The position numbers were made by a program, and so were the translations under genes. Positions 1 to 10,587 of a stretch of DNA of 64,000 nt are shown here, one piece after another. The notes beneath the pieces are model-generated. The model made no database searches. It worked only from the letters and a program-made list of their open reading frames with translations, and was not told the origin of the DNA. The first letter of the stretch is position 1; every line of letters starts with the position of its first letter. Location: assembly GCF_004027225.2 (NCBI RefSeq), contig NC_044301.2, forward strand, positions 21,504,668-21,568,667, given 5' to 3'. This DNA comes from Strigops habroptila. Taxonomy: Eukaryota; Chordata; Aves; Psittaciformes; Psittacidae.

Positions 1-27
1 GTTACCGGCTGGGCTCAAACCATGACA
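1..27 (+). repeat. 3' end of ERV-1 5' LTR
   Basis: These 27 bases match the end of the 3' LTR at 5585-5611 and, in reverse complement, the first bases of the LTRs at 58497 and 60863. They end in CA, just before the primer binding site spacer. The rest of this LTR lies outside the window. Confidence 0.85.
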
Positions 28-35
28 GTTCTTTG

Positions 36-53
36 TGGTGCCCAACGTGGGGC
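36..53 (+). promoter_or_regulatory. ERV-1 primer binding site, tRNA-Lys(CUU) type
   Basis: The 18-nt site starts 8 bases after the LTR end. It is complementary to the 3' end of tRNA-Lys with anticodon CUU, with one difference: T at position 39 where the matching site in ERV-3 has C. In a retrovirus this site anneals the tRNA that primes minus-strand DNA synthesis. Confidence 0.88.
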
Positions 54-89
54 ACAAAGGGTTGAGATAACGACAGATCTGACCAGAGT

Positions 90-2330
90 GTGTCTAATCA
101 TATTTGTGATAAGCATTCATTGTTACTACTCATCACAATGTTGATTAATTGGCTCTCAGAGTCATTGCGCTTGATCTCAGAGTTTCAGCATGTTGTACCT
201 TACTTAGAGCCAGTATTTGCTGTTTTAGTGTTTATCGGCTGGGGGGCCTGGGCTAAGGTTCTTGTTTCACTGTACTTCATGGTAATGACTTGTAATGCAA
301 TAGACTCATTGATCATGAAACTGATCTGGTTTGCGTTCCCAGCATGGTCATCACCTCTATACTTTGGGAGGTATATAATGGAATTTTTTAGCAATTGCAT
401 ATCTTTTTTTTCTCCTCGGGGGGTCAACCTATGAAGGAGGCATTCCCTTACACCCCCTGTTCCCCCACCAGACTATTTGCAACAGCATTTGAGAGTTCTG
501 AAAGTTTTGGATGGCCTTTGAATACCCTTGAGACCTGCCTGCTGATTGTGCTGGGGATCAGCATGTTGGCAAACATACGGAGTGTGTTTTACCCATGGCC
601 ATCCCACCCTGGGATCACCCTATTTTGTCTCATCTCAAAAGTTAAGCAGTACTGGGTTCAAATCTGGTCTAGGGTTAGATGACGATACAGGAGGACCACC
701 AAGAGATTTTCCCTGAGGCTGGACAGTTATGAGTGGCAGGGTGTGTGGGATAGTATGGGCAAGTATCTAGGCCAGTGGGCCCCTCCAGTGCTTTCGAACT
801 TCACCCCTGAACAAGTGCAACATCCGGAAAAACTAGTAAAACACTTAAACGAGGTGTGCTGTCGTCCTGGTTATACCAGAGAGGGACAAATCATGGCAAC
901 ATGCTGGGGCTTGGCCTACGCCTACAGAGCCCTGCTCAGCACTATCCAGCACCTTCAAAGGGAAAAAGATGTCTCTGGATCTGATGGCAAAGCAACAGAC
1001 AGTGCAGCTACTCCAGCTCCAAGTACAGCAGCTACACCAACTCCAGTGACAAGCACAGCAGCTACTCAAACCCCTACATCAAGAGACAACACAGCTGTTC
1101 GTGTTAATGAACCCCCAAGCACAGCACCTGCACCAACCCTGGCAGCAGACACTGCAGCCACTCCAACCACAGTGATGGACACTGCAGCTAAACCAAATGG
1201 CCAATTTGTGACAATGTCTGTTGCCCCTGTAAGCAAAAGCAAATGAGGGGCACAAAGAGCAACCCCTGCAGTGAAGAAAGATGAAGTCCCAATGCACTTA
1301 CTACAGGGGACAGCATCTGAACAAGAGTTACTACTACATCGATCAGAGGAAGAAGAAGAAGAGGTGACTTCTCGACCCCGGACCTCGACCGAGCTGCGGA
1401 ATATGCGAAAAGATTTCACCCGTCTGCCCGGGGAGCGCACTGTCACCTGGTTGCTCCGATGCTGGGACAATGGGGCCGACGAAGTAGAAGGTAGGGAAGC
1501 CAAGCATCTGGGATCACTTGCTAGGGAAGGAGGAATTGACAAAGCAATGGCAAAAGAAAATGAGCCTTCAGCCTCCGGAGGAGGCTCTTGGCAGGTGTAA
1601 AGGAAAGGTTTCCCTACAAGGAAGATGTTATGAGTCGCTCAGCCAAGTGGACGACGAAAGAGAGAGACATCCAGTCCCTGAGGGAACCAGCCATTTTAGG
1701 GAAGATTTGTCATAGGCCGGATGCTGGGAATGCATCCGTAGATCTCGATAAAGTTGAATGTACGGGACCCATGTGGCAGAAACTTATAAAGAGTGCACGA
1801 TCATCATATGCCCACTCATTGGCATCAATGAGCTAGAATGACCTAGCACCACCAACAGTGGATCAAGTGACTCGTCAACTCCAAGAGTTCAAAGACAATC
1901 TCGCCCCTTCCATCATTTCAGCTGTGGAAAAACTGTCCCAGGAGTTCAAACAAGTGAGAGACGATTTATCTGATCTGTTCAGCTCCCCACGTGTACCAAC
2001 CCATGTCTCAACTGTAAACAGAAGGCACCCTACTGCTCGAGAAAGAAAATATAGGCGGTACACGCCACGGGCCACCCTATAGTTTTACCTGCGGGATCAC
2101 GGAGAAGACATGAGAAAGTGGAATGGAAAACCTACCTCAGCTCTGGAGCAACGGGTGCGTGAACTGAAGAGGAGAACAATGGTCAAGGATGATCCTCCCA
2201 CGAAAGTTGCTGCTCCAGTCTCTGGTGAGCAGTTTCCCAGATGCAGTGGAAGAGCTGATTTTACTCCAGCTCCTGTGATGAGGAATACTAATCCCTTTCT
2301 ACAAGACCTAAGTGGACAATCTTAGGATTA
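90..2330 (+). pseudogene. ERV-1 gag-like region, fragmented
   Basis: No single open frame covers this interval. Open pieces lie at 90-434, 395-682, 743-1246, 1271-1600, 1588-1836, 1858-2082 and 2110-2325. The piece 743-1246 is the most protein-like: an N-terminal block shared with ERV-2 (same Cys-rich 'EVCCRPG'/'KVCCCPG' and 'CWGLAYAYRALL' stretches) followed by a Thr-Ala-Pro repeat at residues 80-150. By position between primer site and protease this is gag. I see no zinc knuckle. Frame breaks indicate loss of function. Confidence 0.7.
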
Positions 2331-2391
2331 CTATTAGAGGGGCCTTGCCTCCAGCCAGGTAGAGGAGAGGGATAATCGGGTTTACTGGACT

Positions 2392-4002
2392 GTGTGGATC
2401 AGATGGCCTGGCACATCAGTCCCACAGAAGTATAAGGCTCTAGTAGATACCGGTGCACAGTGTACCCTGATGCCATCAAGGTATCAAGGGGTGGAACCCA
2501 TTTATATTTCTGGAGTGACAGGAGGATCCCAAGAGTTGACTGTACTGGAAGCTGAAATCAGCCTGACTGGGAGGAAGTGGCAAAAGCACCCCATTGTAAC
2601 TGGTCCAGGGGCTCCATGCATCCTTGGCATAGACTATCTCAGGAGAGGGTACTTCAAAGACCCGAAAGAGTATAGATGGGCTGTTGGTATCGCTGCCTTG
2701 GAAACAGAGGAAATGAAGCAGCTGTCCACCTTGCCTGGTCTCTCAGAGGATCCTTCTGTTGTGGGGTTGCTGAAGGTCGAAGAACAACAAGTGCCAATTG
2801 AGACCACAACAGTGCACCGGTGGCAACATCGCACCAACCGAGACTCCCTGATTCCCATCCATAAGCTGATCTGCAGACTGGAGAGCCAAGGAGTGATCAG
2901 CAGGACCCGCTCACCCTTTAATAGCCCCATATGGCCAGTGCAAAAGTCTAATGGAGAGTGGAGACTAACAGTAGACTATCGTGGCCTGAATGAAGTCACA
3001 CCACCATTGAGTGCTGCCGTACCGGACATGCTAGAACTTCAGTATGAACTGGAGTCAAAGGCAGCCAAGGGGGATGCCACAATTGATATTGCCAATGCAT
3101 TTTTCTCAGTCCCTTTGGCAGCAGAATGCAGGCCACAGTTTGCTTTCACTTGGAGGGGCGTCCAGTACACTTGGAACCGACTGCCCCAGGGGTGGAAACA
3201 CAGCCCTACCATCTGCCATGGATTGATCCAGACTGCACTGGAACAGGGGCAAGCTCCAGAACACCTGCAATACATTGATGACATCATTGTGTGGGGTGAT
3301 ACAGCGGAAGAAGTTTTTGGGAAAGGAAGGAAGATAATATAAATCCTGCTGAAGGCTGGTTTTGCCATAAAACGGAGTAAGGTCAAGGGACCTGCACAGG
3401 AGATTCAATTTTGGGGAATAAAATGGCAAGATGGACATCGCCAGATCCCCACAGATGTGATCAACAAGATAACAGCAATGTCTCCACCAACTAACAAGAA
3501 AGAAACACAAGCTTTCTTAGGTGTTGTGGGGTTCTGGAGAATGCACATCCCAAATTACAGTCTGATTGTAAGCCCTCTCTATCACGTGACCCGGAAGAAG
3601 AATGATTTCAAATGGGGCCCTGAGCAACAACAAGCCTTTGAACAAATTAAACGAGAAATAGTTCATGCAGTAGCCCTTGGACCTGTCTGGACAGGGCCAG
3701 ATGTGAAAAATGTGCTTTACACCGCAGCCAGGGAGAATGGTCCTACCTGGAGCCGCTGGCAGAAAGCTCCAGGGGAGACTCGAGGTCGACCCCTTGGCTT
3801 TTGGAGTCGGGGATATAAAGGATCCGAGGCCAGCTATACTCCCACTGAAAAAGAGATACTGGCAGCCTATGAAGGGGTTCGATCTGCTTCGGAAGTGATT
3901 GGCACTGAAGCACAGCTCCTCCTGGCACCCCGGTTGCCTGTGCTGGGCTGGATGTTCAAAGGCAGGTTCTCCTCTACACATCATGCAACTGATGCTACAT
4001 GA
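2392..4002 (+). pseudogene. ERV-1 pol, protease-RT-RNase H start, with stop codons
   Basis: One frame runs 2392-4002 with an internal TAA at 3340-3342 and a TGA at 4000-4002. Before the stop, the protease active-site triad Asp-Thr-Gly is at residues 19-21. RT palm motifs follow, including Tyr-Ile-Asp-Asp at about residues 294-297. After the stop the RT thumb/connection and the start of an RNase H-like region continue in the same frame (3457-4002). The start codon is arbitrary because pol is normally made as part of a larger product. The copy is inactive as it stands. Confidence 0.88.
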
Positions 4003-4149
4003 AGTAAGTGGGCTGCACTTATTACACAACGAGCTCGAATAGGAAATCCCAGTCGTCCATGAATTCTAGAAGTCATTATAGACTGGCCAGAGGGCAAAGA
4101 TTTTGGAATGTCACCAGAGGAGAAGGTGATGCACCCCAGAAAGAATTGA

Positions 4150-4753
4150 GTCAGACAAAGGGACTCATTTCTGGAACAACCTTGTAGACACTTGGGCCAA
4201 AGAGCACGGCATTGAGTGGGTATATCACATCCCCTGTCATGCACCAGCCTCTGGAAAAATCGAATGGTACAGTGGGTTGTTGAAAACTACACTGAGAGCA
4301 ATGGGTGGCGGGACTTTCAAACACTGGGATGCACATTTACCAAAAGCCACCTGGTTGGTCAACACTAGGGGATCTGCCAGCAGGGCTGAGTCAGCCCAAT
4401 CAGAACTTTTACTTACTGTAGAGGGGGATAAAGTTCCTGTGGTGCACATAAAGAATTTGTTGGGGAAGACAGTCTGGGTTATTCCTGCTTCAGGTAAAGG
4501 CAAACCCCCTTGTGGGGTTGCTTTTGCTCAGGGACCTGGATATACTTGGTGGGTAATGCGGGAAGATGGGGAAGTCCCATGTGTACTTCAAGGGTATTTA
4601 ATTTGGGGGGGAAAACAGCCAATGAACTCAACTGTATGCTGCTCCCTGCTCTATAACACTTTAATAGCCCACCATCTAGATATCTTCAGGTCACCAGCAA
4701 CTGACCCTGACTTCCCTCTGATCATCACCCCAACAAAGAATGAATTTTGCTGA
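4150..4753 (+). pseudogene. ERV-1 integrase remnant (C-terminal half)
   Basis: Downstream of the deletion junction near 4138 the sequence matches the C-terminal half of the integrase in ERV-3. The longest open piece is 4277-4753 (158 codons), covering the end of the catalytic core and the C-terminal DNA-binding part. The zinc-binding N-terminus and the first catalytic Asp are absent because of the deletion shared with ERV-2. Confidence 0.85.
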
Positions 4754-5045
4754 AACTAGACGAGCTCAGCAGTGACCAGACGAGTTTGGCGGTGTCATCA
4801 GTAGGCAACAACCCAACACTACGTACCGTCCCTCCTGCCCTGAAAGACTATTACAAGAGATGGAGCCTGACATCATGGACTGGATGAATTCAGCACCTTT
4901 ATAGCGATTGGTGCATGGACTAAGGAATGATATATCTTTCTGTGTGGGTGTGTATTTATATATATATATGAGACAAAAGCAATGGTATATTGAAAAATGT
5001 GGGATCCGAGCATGACGTGAATAGTATGGAATAAGGGGTGGATAC
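4754..5045 (+). other. ERV-1 3' untranslated segment with polypurine tract
   Basis: About 290 bases separate the integrase frame from the 3' LTR. They contain no coding frame, a (TA)n microsatellite near 4955-4970, and a purine-rich tract at about 5029-5043 abutting the LTR, the expected plus-strand primer. ERV-2 and ERV-3 have the same segment with other microsatellite motifs at the same spot. Confidence 0.7.
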
Positions 5046-5611
5046 TGTCCTGGGTTCAGCTATAGCAGTCATTTTTCTCCTTCTTAGTAGCTGGTGCAGT
5101 GCTGTGTTTTTGACTTTCAGCCTGGGAGCAACGCTGATAACACTGATGTTTTTAGTTGTTGCTAAGTAATGTTTATTCCAACCAAGGACTTTCTCAGTCT
5201 CATGCTCTGCCAGGGAGGAGGGGAAGCCGGGAGGAAGCAGAGACAGGACACTTGACCCAGTCTAGCCAAAGGGGTATTCCATACCACAGCACGTCATGCT
5301 CAGTATATAAACCGGGCGCAGTTACCCGGTAGGCCCAGATCCCTGCTCGGGTTGGGCTGGGCATCGGTCGGCGGGTGGTGAGCAGTTGTATCCTCTCCCC
5401 TTGTTATTTCCCTAATCATTATCATTATTAGTGCTAGTAGTAGTGGTTTTGTATTATACCTTAGTTACTGGACTGCTCTTATCTCACCCCATGGGAGTTA
5501 GATTCTTCCGATTATCCTCCCCATCCCTCCGGGAGCAGGGGGAGGAGGAAGGGGGGGAGTGAGTGAGCGGCTGCATGTTTCTGAGTTACTGGCTGGGCTT
5601 AAACCTTGACA
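5046..5611 (+). repeat. ERV-1 3' LTR
   Basis: The repeat begins TGTCCTGG and ends TTGACA, in the opposite orientation to the LTRs at 58497 and 60863, which it matches along its length. A TATA box (TATATAAA) is at 5304-5311, so transcription from this LTR would run rightwards towards WWP2. The left target duplication is outside the window. Confidence 0.93.
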
Positions 5612-6124
5612 GGCTGGCAAAGTCTTGCCAAAGTGCTGAGGGAGGAGAGTGGAGCTGGCAGCTGCCTCCCGCAGTCTCCCAGCCCATGTCACCTGCTCCA
5701 GAAGCTCCTGTGTAGGGGGTCTTATGCCACAGTGGAGCGTTTCTGTTTGGGAGGAGCCCTTTGTGCTGGTTTCGTTCACTCTGACTCATAGACGGGGGTG
5801 TGAATGGAGGGATGTGCTTGGGGTTTTCCTTGCTGTTTACCTGGGTTTCTTAGGTGGCATGAGGATACTCCTGATACTGAAATATGCTGCTTATTCTTCT
5901 GCAGCAGGCCAGGGCTTCAGGTGTCATTTAGCCTGTAGCCATCAGCCTGCTTCATATCTCAGGCATCTGCTGATGGTTGCCCTCATGCAGAACCCTTCTT
6001 GCCCCATGTATTGTGCCAAAACATCCGAATCCTTCGGCTTTCCTGCCGCGATCTCCCCTACAGCCCCAGCTTCTGGATTTGTGAGTGATGGTGGTCTCAG
6101 CTGCCTCAGCCAGGGCCCCTGGGG
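5612..6124. other. unique sequence between ERV-1 and ERV-2
   Basis: About 510 bases of apparently single-copy GC-rich DNA with no convincing exon, probably original host DNA of the WWP2 locus. I looked for WWP2 C2-domain exons here and found none. Confidence 0.5.
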
Positions 6125-6711
6125 CAGCCGGTAACTCAGAACCATGCATCCTTTTGCTCACTTAACCCACCCCCCCCACACCCCCCTTTGTCCCCCTGCT
6201 ACTGGAGGGATGGGGAGGAGAATCAAAAGAATATAAACCCCACGGTTTGAGATAAGAACAGTCCTGTAACTAAGGTACAATACAAAACCACTACTACTAC
6301 GACCAATAATAATAATAAGGGAAATAATGAAGGGAGAGAATATGAAACTAAAAGGGGAAAGGGAAAACAACAATAAACGCAAGTGACGTACAATACAATT
6401 GCTCACTACCCACCAACTGATACCCACCTTGATGTGAGCAGTGATCTCGGCCTTCCAGATGAGTTCCCCCCCCCCAGTTTATATACTGGGCATGACATGC
6501 TGTGGTATGGAATACACCTTTGGCTAGTTTGGGTCAGGTGTCCTGTCTCTGCTTCTTCCCGGCTTCCCGTGCCCCTCCTCACTGGCAGAGCATGAGAGAC
6601 TGAAAAGTGCTTGATCGGAGTAAGCATTACTTAGCAACAACTAAAACATCGGTGTATTATCAGCACTGTTCTCAGACTAAAGCTGAAACACAGCACTGCA
6701 CCAGCTACTAG
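6125..6711 (-). repeat. ERV-2 3' LTR, larger part (left of CR1)
   Basis: Matches the LTR consensus of this family but lacks the first 16-17 bases at the outer edge. It starts directly after CTGGGG (6119-6124). The last seven bases, CTACTAG (6705-6711), are repeated after the CR1 at 10069-10075. The LTR resumes there and ends at 10113. Confidence 0.9.
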
Positions 6712-6735
6712 TGCAGTAGTACCCACTCCCTTCTA

Positions 6736-6969
6736 GTGGTTCATGTGGGTGCTAGAGATATGGATAGCAGTAGCCTGGAGAACATTAAGAAGGACTACAG
6801 AGCCCTGGGAGAGGTGGTTAGGGGCTTTGGAGCTCAGATAGTTTTTTCATCAATTCTCCAGGACAAAGGGGAAGACCTTATAAAAGCTAGGCGCATTTGG
6901 CAGGTTAATAAATGGTTAGAAGAGTGGTGCCGTAGACAGGGGTTTGGCTATTTAGAACATGGGACTTGA
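6736..6969 (+). pseudogene. CR1 ORF1, 3' part (esterase-like)
   Basis: The frame reads like the C-terminal part of the CR1 ORF1 protein, which in complete elements carries an SGNH-type esterase-like domain. A conserved stretch near the end contains 'INKWL/VNKWL..WC..QGFGYL'. The start is missing because of 5' truncation. Confidence 0.7.
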
Positions 6970-7079
6970 TTTGGGAGGCCAGGTCTACTGGAGGCTGGTG
7001 GAGTTGGTCTGACAAAGAAGGGGAAGAGCTGTTTTGGTAGGAGGCTTGCCAGGCTGGTCAAGAAAGCTTTAAACTAGAT

Positions 7080-8138
7080 GTGTTGGGGGAGGGGAGCATC
7101 AATCCATCCCAACACTCCCAGTCAGTTGCCAGCACCTATAATAAGTGCTTGGAGCGATGTAGAGATGTTCCAGCTGCCCCAGCCATTGAGTCGGCTTCAT
7201 TTGGAGCTTGGCTAAGGTGCCTCTATACAAATGCCCGTAGTATGGGGAACAAACAAGAGGAATTAGAGATGTGTGCAAGGCTACGGGGATATGATGTCAT
7301 TGGTATCACAGAAACATGGTGGGATGGCTCCTATGACTGGAGTGTCGGAATGGAAGGTTACAGGCTGTTTAGAAAAGACAGGCCAGGCAGATGGGAAGGG
7401 GGCGTTGCTGTTTATGTTAGTGATAGGCTGGAGAGCATGGAACTCTGTCTGGGGACGGGTGATGAGTCAACAGAGAGTTTGTGGGTCAGGGTCAAAGGGA
7501 GAACAGCGATGGGAGACATTACGGTGGGGATCTGTTACAGGCCGCCTGATCAAGAGGACTCTGTGGACGAAGCGCTCTACAGACAGATAGGAGCAGCCTC
7601 ACGCTCGCAGGCCCTTGTCCTCATGGGGGACTTCAACCATCCTGACATCTGTTGGAGGGACGGTACGGCCCGGCACAAGCAATCCAGGAGGTTCCTTGAC
7701 TGTATGGAAGACAACTTCCTCTTTCAAGTAATAGAGGAGCCAACAAGGAGAGGTGACATGCTTGACCTCGTGCTCACCAACAGGGAGGGACTGGTTGGAA
7801 ATGTGACGCTCCAGGGCAGCCTTGGCTGTAGCGATCACAAGATGGTCGAGTTTGAGATCCTCAGGACAGTGAGAAGAGCATGCAGCAAGCTCACTGCCCT
7901 GGACTTCAAGAGAGCAGACTTTGGCCTCTTCAGGAACCTGCTTAGTAAGGTTCCATGGGATACAGTCCTAGAGGGCAGGGGGGCCCAAGACTGCTGGTTG
8001 ATATTCAAGGATCACCTGCTACAAGCTCAGGAGTGTTGCATCCCGACTAGAAGGAAGTGCAGCAGGAGGGCCAGGAGACCTCCATGGATGGACAAGGAGC
8101 TGCTGAGGAAACTTAGAGGGGAAAAAAGCAGCTTATAG
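7080..8138 (+). pseudogene. CR1 ORF2 endonuclease portion
   Basis: Apurinic-type endonuclease of a CR1 LINE: 'TNARSMGNK' near residue 50, 'GITETWW' with the catalytic Glu near residue 77, 'GDFNHPDI' near residue 185 and 'CSDHKMVEF' near residue 250, in the right order and spacing. The enzyme nicks target DNA to start target-primed reverse transcription. The frame ends at 8138, before the RT domain, by frameshift. Confidence 0.92.
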
Positions 8139-8358
8139 AAGGTGGAAGTGAGAACAGGCGGCCTGGGAAGAATACAGGAACGTTGTCCGGGAAGCTAGGG
8201 ACCAGGTTAGGAAAGCTAAGGCCCAGTTAGAATTAAATCTGGCCAGGGATGTGAAAGATAACAGGAAAGGATTCTATAGATATGTAGCAAATAAAAGACA
8301 GACTAGGGACAACATGGGCCCTCTCTGGAAGCTATCGTGAGAACTGGCTACCCTGGAT

Positions 8359-9258
8359 TTGGAGAAGGCTGCGGTTCTTAATGACTTTTTTGCCTCAGTC
8401 TTCACTAGCAAATGCTCTGACCGCACCACCCAAGTCTTGGAAGGCAGGTGCATGGACTGTGAGAATGAAGACCTTAGGCCCACTGTAGGAGAGCATCAGG
8501 TTCGAGACCATCTTAAGAACCTGAATGTGCACAAATCCATGGGACCTGATGAAATCCATCCACGGGTCCTGAAGGAGTTGGCAAATCAAGTTGCTAAGCC
8601 ACTGTCCATCGTATTTGAAAAATCATGGCAGTCAGGTGAAGTTCCTGATGACTGGAAGAAGGGTAATATAACCCCCATTTTCAAGAAGGGGAAGGTGGAA
8701 GACCCAGGGAACTACAGACCAGTCAGTCCCACCTCTGTGCCTGGCAAAATCTTGGAGCAGATTCTCCTGGAAAGCATGCTAAGGCACATGAAAAACAACA
8801 AGGTAGTTGGTGACAGCCAACATGGCTTCACTACAGGGAAATCCTGCCTGACCAATTTGGTGGCCTTCTGTGATGGGGCCAAGGAACTGATGGACAGGGG
8901 CAGAGCAGGTGATGTCATCTACCTGGACTTGTGGAAAGCATTGGACACTGTCCCGCACGACGTCCTTGTCTCTAAATTGGAGAGACATCAATTTGATGTA
9001 TGGACCACTCGGTGGATGAAGAACTGGCTCGATGGCCGCACGCAAAGAGTTGTGGTAAACGGCTCGATGTCCAGTTGGAAAACAGTAATGAGTTTTGTTC
9101 CTCAGGGATCGGTGTTGGGACCTGTCCTGTTCAACATCTTTGTCGGCGCCATGGACAGTGGGATTGAGCGTGCCCTCAGCAAGTTTGCCGATGACACCAA
9201 GCTGCGTGGTTCAGTTGATACGCTGGAGGTGAAGGGATGCCATCCAGAGGGACCTTGA
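8359..9258 (+). pseudogene. CR1 ORF2 reverse transcriptase portion
   Basis: Non-LTR reverse transcriptase: '[13 protein letters not shown]', 'ITPIFKKG', 'DPGNYRPVS', 'QHGF', '[13 protein letters not shown]', 'PQGSVLGP' and the active-site block 'FADDTK' appear in order. The frame is shifted relative to both the upstream endonuclease and the downstream C-terminal segment, so no complete protein can be made. Confidence 0.93.
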
Positions 9259-9259
9259 C

Positions 9260-9987
9260 ATGCTTGTGAGGAGGGCTGATGCCAACCTTATGAAGTTTAA
9301 CCAAGCCAAGTGTTATGTCCTACACCTGGGTTGGGGCAATCCCAGGCACAGCTACAGGTTGGGCAGAGAAGTGATTCAGAGCAGCCCTGCAGAGAAGGAC
9401 TTGGGGGTGTTGGTTGATGAGAAGCTTAACATGAGCCAGCAGTGTGCGCTTGCAGCCCAGAAAGCCAACCATATCCTCGGCTGCATCAAAAAAACAATGA
9501 CCAGCAGGTCAAAGGAGGTGATCCTGCCCCCTACTCTGTTCTCCTGAGACCTCACTTGGAGTATTGTTTACAGTTCTGGTGTCCTCAACATAAAAAGGAC
9601 ATGGAGCTGTTGGAGGAAGTCCAGAGGAAGGCTACAAGGATGATCAGGGGGCTGGAGCACCTCCCATATGAAGACAGGCTGAGAAAGTTGGGGCTGTTCA
9701 GCCTGCAGAAGAGAAGGCTGTGTGGAGACCTCATAGCAGCCTTCCAGTATCTGAAGGGGGCCTACAGGGATGGTGGGGAGGGACTCTTCCTTAGGGACTG
9801 CAGTGGTAGGACAAGGGGTAATGGCTTCAAACTTAAGCAGAGGAAGTTTAGATTAGATATAAGGATGAAGTTCTTTACTGTTATGGTAGTGAAGCACTGG
9901 AATGGGTTGCCCAGGGAAGTTGGGAATGCTCCATCCCTCGCATTGTTCAAGGCCAGGTTGGACAGAGTCTTGGGTGACATGGTTTAG
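9260..9987 (+). pseudogene. CR1 ORF2 C-terminal segment and 3' tail
   Basis: Two overlapping open pieces (9260-9547 and 9442-9987) match the end of CR1 ORF2 after the RT domain ('[12 protein letters not shown]', 'LEYCLQFW', '[12 protein letters not shown]'). The following bases to 10068 are the untranslated CR1 tail. Confidence 0.9.
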
Positions 9988-10068
9988 TGCGAGGTGTCCC
10001 TGCCCATGGCAGGGGGGTTGGAACTAGATGATCTTAATGTCCTTTCCAACCCTAACTATACTGTGATC

Positions 10069-10113
10069 CTACTAGGAAGGAGAAAAATAACTGTTACAGC
10101 TGAACCCAGGACA
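10069..10113 (-). repeat. ERV-2 3' LTR, remainder (right of CR1)
   Basis: Resumes the LTR interrupted at 6711 and ends CCAGGACA. The seven bases CTACTAG at its start are the second copy of the CR1 target duplication. Confidence 0.92.
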
Positions 10114-10198
10114 GTATCCACCCCTTACTCCATACCATTCATGTCATGCTCAGATACCATGTTTTTAATATACCATTGCTTTTTCTCTCTTGAGATGT

Positions 10199-10221
10199 AT
10201 ATACACACACACACACACACA
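10199..10221. repeat. (CA)n microsatellite in ERV-2
   Basis: A dinucleotide CA run within the untranslated 3' segment of ERV-2. The same place holds (TA)n in ERV-1 and a mixed TA/CA run in ERV-3. Confidence 0.85.
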
Positions 10222-10587
10222 AATATCCATTCATTAGTCCATGGACCATCCATATAAAGATTGCTTGGTTAATCTAGTCCGTGATGTCAGGCTCCATCTC
10301 TTTTAACAGTCTTTCAGGGCAGGAGAGATGGTGTGTAGTGTTGGATTGTTGTCTCTTGCTGACACTGCCGAACTCGTCTGGTCATTGCTGAGCTCACCTG
10401 GTTTTATCAAAGTTCATTTTTTGTTGGGGTGATGATCAGAAGGAAGTCAGGGTCAGTCGATGGTGACCTGAGGACAGTTCTGCTGCTGCTGGCTTTTCCC
10501 ATGACTTTATTCTCTGCTGATGATCATGACAGCACATATCTTCTTTTCAAAGCCTAGAGTGGCAGAGACGGGCATTTAGCTGATGGG

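Larger units (their letters stand above)
1..5611 (+). mobile_element. ERV-1: damaged provirus, 5' LTR cut by window edge
   Basis: Order on the + strand: last 27 nt of a 5' LTR, tRNA-Lys-type primer binding site, gag-like region, protease, reverse transcriptase, start of RNase H, C-terminal integrase, polypurine tract, 3' LTR. No env-like frame is visible between the integrase and the 3' LTR. The pol frame has internal stops and lacks the second half of RNase H and the N-terminal half of integrase, so the copy cannot be autonomous. The same pol deletion occurs in ERV-2. The family is class III-like (ERVL) by its lack of env and by the 5-bp target duplications of sister copies in this window, yet it uses a Lys primer site. 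Class assignment is therefore tentative. Confidence 0.93.
6712..10068 (+). mobile_element. CR1 LINE, 5'-truncated, nested in ERV-2 LTR
   Basis: A long CR1 copy: the end of ORF1 (esterase-like part, 6736-6969), ORF2 endonuclease (7080-8138), reverse transcriptase (8359-9258) and C-terminal part (9260-9987), then the CR1 3' tail with the usual 'ggttggaact...gatctt' signature. ORF2 is split by at least two frame changes (around 8130-8160 and 9240-9260), so the copy is dead. CTACTAG flanks it on both sides (6705-6711 and 10069-10075), a clean target-site duplication within the LTR. Confidence 0.95.

Noticed and set aside
4754-5045. env gene of ERV-1
   Set aside because: No frame longer than a few dozen codons, only a short untranslated segment before the polypurine tract. 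The same is true of ERV-2 and ERV-3.
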